DNA from: Chara braunii
Taxonomy: Eukaryota > Streptophyta > Charophyceae > Charales > Characeae
Length of the DNA: 24,921 nucleotides
NCBI GenBank assembly: GCA_003427395.1
Contig: BFEA01000070.1
Span: 1,155,801 to 1,180,721 of the forward strand
Reading direction: 5' to 3'
The position numbers and the translations under genes were made by a program. Shown in pieces: positions 16,600 to 24,921 of the stretch. Below the pieces are notes generated by a model. The model had not been told where the DNA came from, ran no database searches, and saw only the letters and a program-made list of their open reading frames with translations. The stretch's first letter is position 1. The number at the start of each line of letters is the position of its first letter.

Positions 16600-17700
16600 A
16601 TACTCCTTCACTCTGCCTTACACTATTTCATTCTGCTCTACTCTACTTCACTTTGCTCCACTCCACTCTCCTACACTCTCCTCCACTCCACTCCAATCCA
16701 CTCCAGTCCAGTCCAGTCCAGTCCACTCCACTCCACTCTACTCCACTCCAATCCATTCTACTCAACTCCACTCCACTCCACTTTTTTCCACTCTACTCCA
16801 CTCCACTCTACTCTACTCCATTCTACACCATGTCACTCTACTCCATTCCACTACACTCTACTCCACTCTACTCCACTCTACTCCACTCGACTCAATTCGA
16901 CTATACTCCACTTCACTCTACTCCACTACACTACTCCACTCCAATCTACTCCTCGACTCTACTCTACTCTACTTTACTCTCCTCCACTCTACAGTTCCCT
17001 ACTCTTCTCTACTCTACTATTCTCTACTCTTCTCTTCCTTACGCTTCTCTTCCCTACACTTCTCTTCCCTACTTTTCTCTACTCTACGTTTTTGTGCTCT
17101 TCTCTACTCTACGCTTCTCTACTTTACACTTCCCTGCTCTTCTCTCCCCTACGCTTCTCTTCCCTACTCTTCTCTATTGTGCACTTCCCTGCTTTACGCT
17201 TCCTTGCTCTTCTCTACTCTGCTCTACTCTGCTCTACTCTGCTTTACTCTGCTCTACTCTGCTCTACTCTGCTCTACTTTTCTCTGTTATGCTCTGCCCT
17301 TCACTACTCTGCTCTGCTATCCTCTAATCTGCTCTGCTCGGCTCTACTCTATACTCCTTCACTCTACTCTGCTCTACTCCACTCTGCCTTACTCTACTCC
17401 ATTCTGCTCTACTCTACTTCATTCGCCTCCACTCCACTCTCCTACACTCTCCTCCACTCCACTCCACTCCACTCCACTCGACTCCACGCCACTCTACTTC
17501 ATTCCACTCCACTCCATTCCACTCTACTCCACTGAGTCCACTCCACTCTACTCCACTCCAATCTACTTCTCGACTCCACTCTACTCTATTTTACTCTCCT
17601 CCTCTCCAAGTTTCGCTACACTTCTCTACTATATTTTTTTCTACTCTTCTCTACCCTATGTTTCTCGTCCCTACGCTTCTCTTCCCTACGCTTCTCTTTC
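16600..17700. repeat. Higher-order units in main satellite block (about 771 bp)
   Basis: 'attctgctctactctacttc' at 16630 and 17401 and 'ctacactctcctccactcc' at 16671 and 17442 both give a period of 771. 'tactccttcactct' at 16601 and 17352 gives 751 because the later copy has one extra 20-base (four-pentamer) insertion. Downstream, 'tcgactc.actctactct' and 'ttactctcctcc' recur about 620 bases apart, so unit length varies. Confidence 0.75.
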
Positions 17701-18416
17701 CCTACTTTGCTTTGCTCTTCTTTTTTCTTCTCTACCCTGCTCTACACTGCTCCGCTCTGCTATGATCTGCTTTGCCCTGCTCTACACTCCTCCACTCTTC
17801 TCCGATCTACTCTACTGTGCTAGATAATACTCCACTGACCTCCGCTCTACTTCACTTTCCTCCACTCCACTGTCCTCCCCTCCCCTCCCCTCCACTTCAT
17901 TGCATTCCACTTCAATCCACTCTACTCTACTCCACTCCACTCCGCTCCACTCTACTCCGCTTCACTCTACTCCACTTCACTCTACTTCACTCCACTCTAC
18001 TCTACTCCACTCTAGTCTACTCCTTTCTACTCTACTCTACTCTACTCTACTCTCCTCCACTCCTCTCTGCTCCTCTCCACTCTTCTACACTCCACTCCAC
18101 TCCACTCCACTTAACTCTACTCCACTCTACTCCACTCCATTCTCCTTCACTCCATGCTATTCCACTCCACTCCATTGTACTCCACTCCATTCGACTTAAC
18201 TCCCCTCCACTCCACTCCACTCCACTTCATTCGACTCAACTCCATTCCACTCCACTCCACTCCACTACACACGACTCCATTCCACTCTGCTCTACTCTAC
18301 TCCACTTGACTCTACTCCACTCGACTCTTCTCAACTCGACTCTACTCTACTCTACACTACTCTACTCAACGCTACTCTACTTTGCTCTACTCCATTCTAC
18401 TCTAAACTACTTTGCG

Positions 18417-18495
18417 CTGTTAGAGTTAGTTTGAGCCCGTTTTGAGTGTCGTTTTAGTTTGTTTTAGCATATAGGCCCATTCGAGGCACACCACT
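18417..18495. repeat. Non-satellite spacer embedded in array, copy 1
   Basis: About 78 bases of unrelated sequence (gttagagttag, gagcccgttttgagtgtc, agtttgttttagc, aggcccattcgag) interrupt the array. A closely similar segment closes the array at 20448-20520. The anchor gagcccgt at 18433 and gagcccg at 20464 are 2031 bases apart, and the preceding satellite (ccattctactctaaact) also matches. Confidence 0.85.
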
Positions 18496-20447
18496 CTTCT
18501 CTACTCTACTCCACTCAGTTGTACTTTACCCTACTCTACTCAACTCGACGCGACTTTACTCTACTCTACTCTACTCTATGTTACGCTACTCTAAGCTACG
18601 CTACTCATCCTCTAATCTACTTTGCTTTACTCTACTCTACTCTCCTCGATAGTACTCTACTTTACTTTATTCATCTTTACTCTACTCTACTCTACTTTTT
18701 TGTACTTCATTGTATTGTACTATATGTTGCGCTACTCTTATCTACTCACTCTACTCTACTCTACTCTACTCCACTTCGCTCCACTCCACTCCACTCTTCT
18801 CTACTTTACTCCACTTCACTCCACTCTACTTTTCTTTACTCTACTCTACTACACTCAACTCTACTCGACTCTACTCGACTCTACTCGATTCTACTCCACT
18901 CTACTCGACTCTACTTTACTCTACTCTACTCTATTCTAGTCTACTCTACTTTACGATACACTACACTTCCCTATTTTTTCCGACTCTACTATACTCTTCT
19001 CTTCCCTAAGTTTCTCTACCCTACTCTACTGTACTCTACTCTAGTCTACTCTACTTTACGATACACTACACTTCCCTACTTTTTCCGACTCTACTCTTTT
19101 CTACTTTGTTTTTCCCTGCTCTACGCTTCCCTCCTCTGCTCTACTCTTCTCTGCTCTTCTCTGCTATGCTCTTCTCTACACTACTCTACTCTGCTCCTAT
19201 TTGATCTGCTCTGCTCTACACTCCTTCACTCTTCTCTGCTCTACTCCACTCTGCCTTATGCTATTCTAATCTGGTCGACTATACTTCACTCTCCTCCCCT
19301 CCATTCTCCTCCACTCTCCTCCACTCCACTCCACTGGACTCCACTCCACTCCACTGGACTCCACTCCACTCCACTCCACTCCACTCTACTCTACTCCATT
19401 TCATTCTACTCCACTATCATCCACTCCACTCTACTCTACTCCACGCCACTCCACTCCACTCCACTCCACTCCACTCCACTTCACTTCACTTTAAACTACT
19501 CTGCTTTGTTAGAGTCTCTGCTCTACTCCACTATGCATTCTCTACTCCGTTCTGCTCTACTCTACTTCAATCACCTCCACTCCAGTCTTCTAAAGTCTCC
19601 TCCGCTCCACTCCACTTAACTCCCCTCGACTCCATTCCACTCTACTCCACTCTACTCCACTCCAATCTACTCCACTCGACTCTACTCTCCTCTCCTCTAC
19701 GTTACGTTTCCCCGCGCTTCTCTCCTCTACTCTTCTCAACTGTACTCTTCTTTACGCTTCTCTACTATATGCTTCCTTGCTCTTCACTTCCCTGCTTCGG
19801 TCTGCTCTTCTCTTCTCTTCTCTACCCTGCTCTACACTACTCTCCTCTGCTCTTCTCTGCTCTACTCTACTGTATAGTACCCCACTTACCTCCGCTCTAC
19901 CCCACTTTCCTCCACTCCATTATCCTCCACTCTCCTGCATTGGCTTTCATTCCCTTCCCCTCCCCTCCACTCCACTCTACTTCAATACACTCGACTCTAC
20001 TCCACTCGTCTCTGCTCCGCTCAACTCTAATCCACTCTACTCCACTCCACTTTACTTCACTTCACTCTACTCTACTCCACTCTACTCCACTGTACTCTAC
20101 TCTATTCTATTCTACTCTCCTTCACTTCACTCTGCTCTACTCCAGTCTTCTACACTCCACTCCACTCCACCCAACTCCTCCCCACTCCACTCTCCTCCAC
20201 TCCACTCCACTCTATTCCACTTCACTCCACTCTTACTCCACTCCACTCCATTCTACTCCACTCCACTCCATTATACTTTACTCCACTGCACTCAACTCCA
20301 CTCCACTCCACTCGACTCTACTTCACTCCACTCGACTGTACTCTACTCGATTGTACTCTACTCGACTCTGCTCTACTCTACACTACTCTACTCAACTCTA
20401 CTCGACTTTGGTTTAGTCTACTCCATTCTACTCTAAACTGCTATGCT
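18496..20447. repeat. CTCTA-class satellite, second block
   Basis: Continues the class of the main block to 'taaactgctatgctct'. It contains a 105-bp (21 x 5) tandem duplication with the anchor 'ttacgatacactacacttcc' at 18951 and 19056. A partial 'taaactactctgctttgttagagt' at about 19493-19515 shows a third, truncated spacer junction. Open frames at 18519-19619 and 19769-20416 are the same 5-base-period artefact. Confidence 0.95.
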
Positions 20448-20525
20448 CTCTTAGAGTCAGTGTGAGCCCGTTTTGAGTGTCATTTTAATTTGGTTTAGCT
20501 TACAGGTCCATTCGAGCCAGTGTGA
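20448..20525. repeat. Non-satellite spacer, copy 2, forming the right array edge
   Basis: Second copy of the 18417-18495 spacer, here followed by non-satellite DNA (gtgagcagtttgtgtgg). Since one copy is flanked by satellite on both sides and the other marks the array edge, this may be the original flank, with the internal copy captured by a roughly 2-kb amplification. Confidence 0.8.
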
Positions 20526-20823
20526 GCAGTTTGTGTGGTGTTTCATATTTTTGATGTTAGCGCGGGCACTGCCCGCACCGCCCGCAACGTATCCATTTCT
20601 CTCTCCTCCCCTTTTCTCCTTCTCATTTTTACTGAGTTTTCAGATCTGTCATTTTTTTAATTCGTGAGTTGTGCTCCGACTTCAGAGTCAGCTTGAGGCT
20701 ATTCTTTATTAGTATTATTAATTTATTACCCTTTGATTCTTTTTTTTTTAAGTCTGTATGGATTTATGTGAGCGGTCTGTGTGTGGTTCCCCACTGTATT
20801 TGTTATTTCTGTGGGCGCTTAGC

Positions 20824-20827
<4 letters not shown>
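20526..20827. other. Non-repetitive spacer
   Basis: Mixed, T-rich sequence with a 'gcgggcactgcccgc' inverted repeat near 20561-20575 (GCGGGC/GCCCGC). No supported gene. The frame at 20669-21157 reads into the (AG)n tract and is rejected. Confidence 0.4.
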
Positions 20828-20904
<77 letters not shown>

Positions 20905-20905
20905 N

Positions 20906-20965
<60 letters not shown>
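20828..20965. repeat. (AG)n microsatellite, about 138 bp, with N at 20905
   Basis: Uninterrupted AG except for one N at 20905. The N sits inside a perfect dinucleotide repeat, so the true length is not known. The + strand frame through it is Arg-Glu repeat and the - strand Ser-Leu repeat. Confidence 0.97.
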
Positions 20966-20968
<3 letters not shown>

Positions 20969-21570
20969 TCTCGTGTCCCCTCCTCTCCTCTCCTGCCCTC
21001 CATATCCCCCTTCTTCGTCCTCTTCTTCCTCGCCCTCTATGAGAGAGAGCGAAAGCTGAGACTTGGTGTTTATTCGGTATGCCCAGACTGGGACATTGTA
21101 TTCGGGATAGAGACTTTGGGGGACTACTGCGGGGACTATTCTTTCACAGGGCTATAGAGTTGCAGTCTTCCCCTTCTTCCCTCCTCTTTGTCTCTTTCCT
21201 CCATCTTCTTCATCCGTGGATGCAGATGTATAAGGGCCATGACGATACTCTTCCATGTTTGCATCGCCATGCCCATCCCTGTGTGTGAGCGATCATGGAT
21301 GTATCCTATGTATCTGTTTTGTCCTGAGTTCTTTTCTTCTTGTTTTCTCCTGTTTCTTTTCTTGTTCTTTTTTTGTCCCTGAGTTCTAACGAGTCAGATC
21401 TGTGTTTTCAGTCTTCTGCTGCATTGTCATTGTTGTTCCTCTTCATAGTTGTCCGTGGTTCCTGCGCCATGCCTGCCTGATACTTGTAGGCATGCGACAG
21501 AGTGTGAAGTATAAGGGGGTAGAGCAATTTGTTGTTTTGATATTTGGAGGTGATTTGTCGGACTTTTTGT
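20966..21570. other. Pyrimidine-rich mixed sequence, no gene supported
   Basis: Starts with a C/T-rich stretch (cctctcctctcc), then T-rich DNA typical of introns or leaders. Small open frames (21079-21288, 21188-21382, 21402-21590, all +) overlap and show only hydrophobic low-information sequence. Confidence 0.35.
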
Positions 21571-21571
21571 A

Positions 21572-22003
21572 TCAAGAGATTCTGGCATAATTGTGTTCTT
21601 CATTTGGTGTGATTTCGGCTTGTAATTTGCTTTCGACGTTGCTCTCATATGTTGGATCAGACAGCATGATACTCCAAATCAGTCTGCAGACTACTCGTGG
21701 CCCCCCGTGATACGCTGATAGCCTCCACCCATCTTTCCATCTGCAGCAGAAGGCCGCAGAGTGGCATGCAGTCTCCAGCGACTCACTAGAAAGTTTGTTA
21801 TTAGCATGCGCCATGAGGTGTTGGGCTACATTTTGAGATGCCAAGACAGTGAGCATAGACAGACTGAGCGACAGCCTACGGTCATCCTGAGACTGGGCAT
21901 CCTGAGACTGGGACTTCTGGTGTCTGGCCCCAGTCGGGCTCCCTTCATGTCGGCACCAGGGTTGTGTGTTCAAGGTCCTTACAACTTGGGGCCACCGTTC
22001 CAA
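21572..22003 (-). CDS. Possible ORF, 143 residues, unknown function
   Basis: The longest mixed-composition frame outside the repeats. It starts MERWPQVVRTLNTQPWCRHE and has a basic, Gln/Ser-rich segment around residues 28-45 that reflects a 15-base direct repeat on the + strand (catcctgagactggg at 21883 and 21898). Further on, SLSMLTVLASQNVAQHLMAH and CCRWKDGWRLSAYHGG give a cysteine- and tryptophan-containing middle. No domain recognised. A + strand frame (21761-22021) overlaps it and is equally unassigned, and neighbouring DNA is repetitive, so coding is uncertain. Confidence 0.22.
   Translation of the reverse strand: MERWPQVVRTLNTQPWCRHEGSPTGARHQKSQSQDAQSQDDRRLSLSLSMLTVLASQNVAQHLMAHANNKLSSESLETACHSAAFCCRWKDGWRLSAYHGGPRVVCRLIWSIMLSDPTYESNVESKLQAEITPNEEHNYARIS
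21883..21912. repeat. 15-bp direct repeat, two copies
   Basis: 'catcctgagactggg' occurs at 21883-21897 and 21898-21912. Being a multiple of three, it preserves reading frame on both strands. Confidence 0.9.
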
Positions 22004-22297
22004 AGCAACTACGGTGTTTAGCGCTTTCTGGTTGACCGCAACCCTAGGTTAGATAGACCCTGGTTGGTTAAATCACGGAGAAGATCTTGAGAGAAAGACT
22101 ACTGAGCGAGGCACACAGCCACGGCACCCGCTGAGACACTCAAGTGTTGAGACCCTTCCAGTTGACCGGAGCCCCGCTTTAGACCCCGGTTAAATCTCAG
22201 ACAAAGTGCTGAGATGTGCCGAGACACGAAGTTAGGTAGACTGAGACAGGTCGACTGCCATGGTGGTTGCTAAGACACTCAGGTGTTCAGGTCCTTT

Positions 22298-22591
22298 AAA
22301 AAAAAAAAAAAAAAACAGGCTCCACTCTACTTGTGGGGAACAGCACTTGCTCAGAACCGGGCTCGCGTCCCTTACGAGAACATAGGTAAGAGTATAGGGA
22401 AGAGCATGAGTGTGAAACAAACGGGGTCCAGCGTCCCATGCCTTAACTTGGTACCTGATTCAAAACCCGGGATCTCCAGCGTCCCATGCCTTAACTTAGT
22501 ACCTGATTCAAAACCCGGGATCTGCCTCTTCACCGTGTTTCCGGATGCCAGATCCTACTCAAAACGCAAGCAGCCCCCCTATACTCGCCTC
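22298..22591 (+). mobile_element. Insertion of type E element into 122-bp repeat unit 3
   Basis: Begins with A18 (22298-22315), then 'caggctccactctacttgtg' and 'gaaccgggctcgcgtcccttacgaga', which match the reverse complement of 13722-13849. It includes a 48-bp tandem duplication near its right part and ends before 'tggtttagatgccgg', where unit 3 resumes. Its size equals the excess spacing in the host repeat. No target-site duplication is clear by eye. Confidence 0.6.
22428..22523. repeat. 48-bp tandem duplication, two copies, in frame
   Basis: 'ccagcgtcccatgcctt...aacccgggatct' repeats at 22428-22475 and 22476-22523 with a single G to A change. The 16-codon unit keeps one + frame as SSVPCLNLVPDSKPGI twice, inside a 124-codon open frame that begins in the A run. 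I take the frame as a by-product of the multiple-of-three unit. Confidence 0.9.
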
Positions 22592-22691
22592 CCACGACCC
22601 TGGTTTAGATGCCGGTTAAATCTCGGACAAGATGCTGAGACGTGCAGGACAAAGTGAGGCAGACGGAGAGCCACAGACCGCATGGCACACA

Positions 22692-23040
22692 CTAAGAGGC
22701 AGACTGGAAACTTACTGAAGGTCACAAAGTTACCCCTTAGATTGGCAGAGAATAGATAGCCTTGGAGGTTTTTGCTTTATAATATCTTGAATCTTCTACG
22801 ACTCGTCCCCCTTAGGAGGAGTCCACTTGCCGGGTGGAAGAAAACGCGTCGGGGATTTGCCGCGTGATTGTACCTTTGTCTTTGGGATTCTTGGTTTCGC
22901 TCTGGTTTTCGAGCTTTTCTGTGCATTTTCGTGCGTATATATATGCGTGTGTGATGGAGCGTGTTTATCATTGTGAATCTTTGCTCTCCATCCTCATGTG
23001 TCCGCTGTCTGTGCCGGGCAGCTTGGTTTCTTCTTCTCTT
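22692..23040. other. Non-repetitive segment, no gene supported
   Basis: Mixed sequence with a T-rich right half containing 'tatatatatgcgtgtgtg'. A 64-codon - strand frame (22777-22971) and a 115-codon + frame (22834-23181) overlap. The + frame is largely hydrophobic (Phe/Leu/Val/Trp) and contains the 36-bp repeat at 23049-23120. No signal distinguishes a true membrane protein from T-rich DNA. Confidence 0.3.
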
Positions 23041-23048
23041 CTCTTCTC

Positions 23049-23120
23049 TTTTCTGGGTTTTTGGATGGTTTCAGTGGACCCCTCTTTTCTGGGTTTTTGG
23101 ATGGTTTCAGTGGACCTCTG
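23049..23120. repeat. 36-bp tandem duplication, two copies
   Basis: 'ttctgggtttttggatggtt' and the following 'tcagtggaccc' repeat with a 36-base period (23051 and 23087). The 12-codon unit gives FLGFWMVSVDPS then FLGFWMVSVDLC in one + frame. Confidence 0.9.
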
Positions 23121-23193
23121 TGTTTTTTTTCCATCAGAAGGAGCTTTGTTTCCTCAAAATATTCCAGTTCTTGTTCGATGATTTGTTTTTCCC

Positions 23194-23314
23194 AGCCGAA
23201 GCCGGGTAATGCCCCCCCCCCCCCCTAACTCAATTTGACGTGTATAGATTTGATATTGGATGCTGTTGCCAGCACGTGCTGCTACCCTCGAATAGATTGG
23301 AGCCTTGCTCCCAT
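23194..23314 (-). mobile_element. Type E dispersed element, copy 3
   Basis: 'agccgaagccgggtaatg', then a C14 run (23212-23225), 'gccagcacgtgctgctaccc' and 'cgaatagattggagccttg' match 13722-13849 in the same orientation. As with that copy, an A-rich stretch follows on the + strand (23315-23355). Confidence 0.65.
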
Positions 23315-23315
23315 T

Positions 23316-23700
23316 TGGAAAGAAAAAGGAAATAAAAAACAAGAAAGAAAGAACAAGCTTTAGTTCTCAACTTCTCACCTCTTTTTTTTTCTTTTCTTTT
23401 TCCTTTCAGTGTAAGGCGTGTGCAGATCTGCCAGGGAAGGTGATAAGAGCAGCCCTCCCTAGCACCTGCTGACCAACTGGAACTTGTGAAAAAAAAGGTC
23501 AGAAACCCCTTAGACTGTGTGTGGAAAGAAAAGGGCCTGCTTTATTGTTAAAAAAAGAAAAGAAAGAAAGAGGCTGTAGTTCTCACCTCAGGGGCCTGGA
23601 CCCACTAGCAAAGTATTCTACGATGTGTGACACAGTTTTATGTTTTTTTGGAAAATACAAAGTGATTTTTTATTTGCATGAATGGATCGTTTTTTTTTCT
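23316..23700. other. A-rich and T-rich low-complexity spacer
   Basis: Alternating runs of (GAAA)-type and T-rich sequence. 'gttctcaacttctcacctc' near 23364 and 'gttctcacctcagg' near 23579 share words, and aagaaagaaaga occurs before both, suggesting a diverged duplication about 215 bases apart. No supported gene. Confidence 0.4.
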
Positions 23701-23701
23701 T

Positions 23702-23962
23702 TTAAAATGAATTGAAATAGCACATAAAACTATGAAGAACAGCTGTGCACCCGAATTCATGGGTTGGTACGATCGCCTTCACGTAAGTCTTCATAGTGAT
23801 GTACCGTGGCAATAAAATGTGTCCACGAACACATTCACGCGGATGAACAAGCAACGGGTATTGGGATACATTCCTCGCGATGTATCTCATGATGCCTTTA
23901 GCAGGCCATTCCACAGACGCGGAAGCGTTCCTGTCAGATGCACCACAATATTCGAATTTCAC
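23702..23962 (-). CDS. Possible ORF, 86 residues, unknown function
   Basis: The frame begins MKFEYCGASDRNASASVEW, followed by PAKGIMRYIARNVSQYPLL and HPRECVRGHILLPRY, and ends in a Phe-rich tail. Composition is balanced, with four Cys. The + strand frame 23819-24049 covers much of the same DNA in reverse, and since its unbiased part looks equally protein-like, strand choice is open. No family is recognised. The sequence occurs once in this window. Confidence 0.22.
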   Translation of the reverse strand: MKFEYCGASDRNASASVEWPAKGIMRYIARNVSQYPLLVHPRECVRGHILLPRYITMKTYVKAIVPTHEFGCTAVLHSFMCYFNSF

Positions 23963-24107
23963 ATTTCAAGTTCTATTTCTCAGAGCCAAAAAAAAAAAAA
24001 ACGAAGTCTGGAAATCAACCCCCCCTCTTTAAAGCCCATAAAATCCTGACTTCCCGCCCACGCAAAGCCACGAGCTATCATGTCCAAGTTAGTCCAACTT
24101 CGTTTTT

Positions 24108-24300
24108 TTTTTTTTTTGACGCATCTCATTGGACGGGAGGTGGGCATCTTTACAGTCCCCCCTCGGAAACTACCAGGCCGTCCAGATCCGATCTATTCGA
24201 CGGCCGTACTGAGTCACTTGATGCCACACGTGATCGAAATCCTGAGCGGCATGGTAGAATACCTTGCTAGTGGGTCCAGGCCCCAGATCTATAACCCCCC
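24108..24300 (+). CDS. Possible coding fragment, about 60 residues, unknown
   Basis: After a T15 run, the frame reads LTHLIGREVGIFTVPPRK, then LPGRPDPIYSTAVLSHLM and PHVIEILSGMVEYLASGS, before running into a C11-A15 homopolymer at 24295-24320. The ATG at 24080 lies before the T run, so the true start, if any, is unclear. The balanced composition, bounded by homopolymers on both sides, could be an exon or a retro-inserted fragment. No family is recognised. Confidence 0.22.
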
Positions 24301-24389
24301 CCCCCAAAAAAAAAAAAAAACAGCAGATTGTGTCTGTGACTCTGTGCTAAACTGCTAATCCCCGAGCAGGCTTAGCTGTTACATGTTGC

Positions 24390-24760
24390 GACTGCGCTGG
24401 GGCCCCATTTCAGGGGCCCGATGGTTGCTGAGGGGCCCCCAGGCCGTGTGCCCATCAGACACGCGCCCTGGAGGCCCATGGCGGCCCTTAGGCCGCAGGT
24501 ACGACCTTGCGACAGCATTTATTCATGGGAAAATTTGCAAAATGCCCCTGAAATTTCCGGTAATTGGCGATTTGCCCTCGGACGGCCGAGGTTTTCTGAT
24601 TTGCCCCTGGGGCCTCTGAACTTTCGTGCAGGCCCCTGTCAGTGAGGGGCCCATCTTTTCGTAATGCACCTACCGGACCTGCGGTCCCATTTCATGTGGT
24701 GCCTGTCCGATTTGCCCTCCTGCGGGCCTGCATCTTTGCGAGATGCCATTGGACAGGGAG
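24390..24760. repeat. GGGCCC-rich segment with 'atttgcccct' internal repeats
   Basis: Palindromic GGGCCCC/GGGGCCC words cluster at 24399-24450. Short repeats 'gcgatttgccctcgga' (24567), 'ctgatttgcccctgggg' (24597) and 'ccgatttgccctcctg' (24707), with related 'aaaatgcccctgaaattt' (24539), recur irregularly. Open frames here on both strands are unassigned. Confidence 0.55.
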
Positions 24761-24893
24761 GCGCGAAGATTTCGAATTTGAACGCTCCGCCGCCAAAAAA
24801 ACAGGGCTGCACTCCGTATCGCCGTTGGCCGACTTCCACGTCCGTGACTTTGACATCTGGCGAAGGTATGTGTTCCACCCCCTCTTCCACCCC

Positions 24894-24921
24894 ATCTCTC
24901 TCTCTCTCTCTCTCTCTCTCT
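24894..24921. repeat. (CT)n tract running off the window end
   Basis: Uninterrupted CT repeats from about 24894 to the last base. Its full length is not visible. Confidence 0.95.

Larger units (their letters stand above)
14938..18416. repeat. CTCTA-class satellite, main block
   Basis: About 3.5 kb of degenerate pentamers: CTCTA, CTCCA, CTCTG, CTCGA, CTTCC and TTCCC variants in local patches. It is the same class as the left array but on the opposite strand. Like that array, it yields long Leu/Tyr/Ser/Thr frames in several + frames (for example 16525-17535 and 17772-18434), which are artefacts of a 5-base unit lacking stops on this strand. The left edge passes through CGATAC-containing variants that also occur, inverted, in the left array. 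Confidence 0.96.
22024..22690. repeat. 122-bp-unit repeat (three units, third interrupted)
   Basis: The shared order 'gttgaccg', 'ttagac/ttagat', 'ggttaaatc', 'gctgagacgtgc', 'gagac' and 'gcacaca' occurs three times, with ggttaaatc at 22076, 22198 and 22614. The first interval is 122. The second is 416, which is 122 plus about 294, and that extra length is accounted for by the segment at 22298-22591. Unit 3's first part (taagacactcaggtgttcag) matches unit 2's start (tgagacactcaagtgttgag). Confidence 0.8.

Noticed and set aside
15108-20436. Many + strand open frames of 60-366 codons over the right satellite
   Set aside because: Same 5-base-period effect. All frames give Leu/Ser/Thr/Tyr/Pro/His low-complexity peptides and overlap one another.
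1-20447. CRISPR array
   Set aside because: The repeats are continuous degenerate pentamers or tandem units without unique, regular spacers, and no cas-like gene is present.
20669-21157. 162-codon + frame including Arg-Glu repeats
   Set aside because: It reads through (AG)n and across an N. The remaining parts have no domain.

Overview
The window reads as repeat-dominated nuclear DNA from a eukaryote with a large genome. The reasons are long simple-sequence arrays, many A/T homopolymers, dispersed diverged repeat families on both strands, tRNA-promoter-like elements, and no bacterial gene structure (no packed long ORFs, Shine-Dalgarno sites or operons). The T-rich, intron-like stretches look compatible with a plant or streptophyte-algal genome, but this is an impression, not a placement. 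I found no gene that I can name with confidence, and no rRNA, intact tRNA, CRISPR array or recognisable transposase or reverse transcriptase.

Layout. A pentanucleotide satellite (GTAGA on the + strand) fills about 1-1569. A far larger array of the same sequence class but opposite strand (CTCTA and its variants CTCCA, CTCTG, CTCGA and TTCCC on the + strand) fills about 14940-20447. Both carry higher-order repeats. The roughly 13 kb between them is a mosaic. It includes (GT)n and GTGGG-rich tracts, with two one-base-loop G-quadruplex motifs; an A/T-rich family with ~200-bp units; a (TTA/TGA)n-headed GC-rich palindromic element in three places, one with a perfect 19-bp hairpin; and a 'GGTTACAGGG' core repeat present seven times, twice on + and five times on -. 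It also holds a tRNA-like (box A/box B) element family with one copy on + and a 192-bp tandem pair on -, plus several other short tandem duplications.

Right of the large array (20448-24921) lie a ~138-bp (AG)n tract, a 122-bp-unit repeat interrupted by a ~294-bp dispersed element also seen twice elsewhere in the window, two in-frame short tandem repeats (48 bp and 36 bp), GGGCCC-rich DNA, and a (CT)n tract running off the end.

Coding. Long open frames over the satellites, the (GT)n tract, the A-rich repeats and the (AG)n tract follow from repeat unit length and composition and are not listed as genes. A few short open frames with mixed, protein-like composition are listed at low confidence (2163-2258, 5420-5590, 10875-11144, 11347-11553, 21572-22003, 23702-23962, 24108-24300). 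None was assigned to a family. Three single N bases, two inside or beside low-complexity tracts and one just after an A run, probably mark gaps of unknown length.
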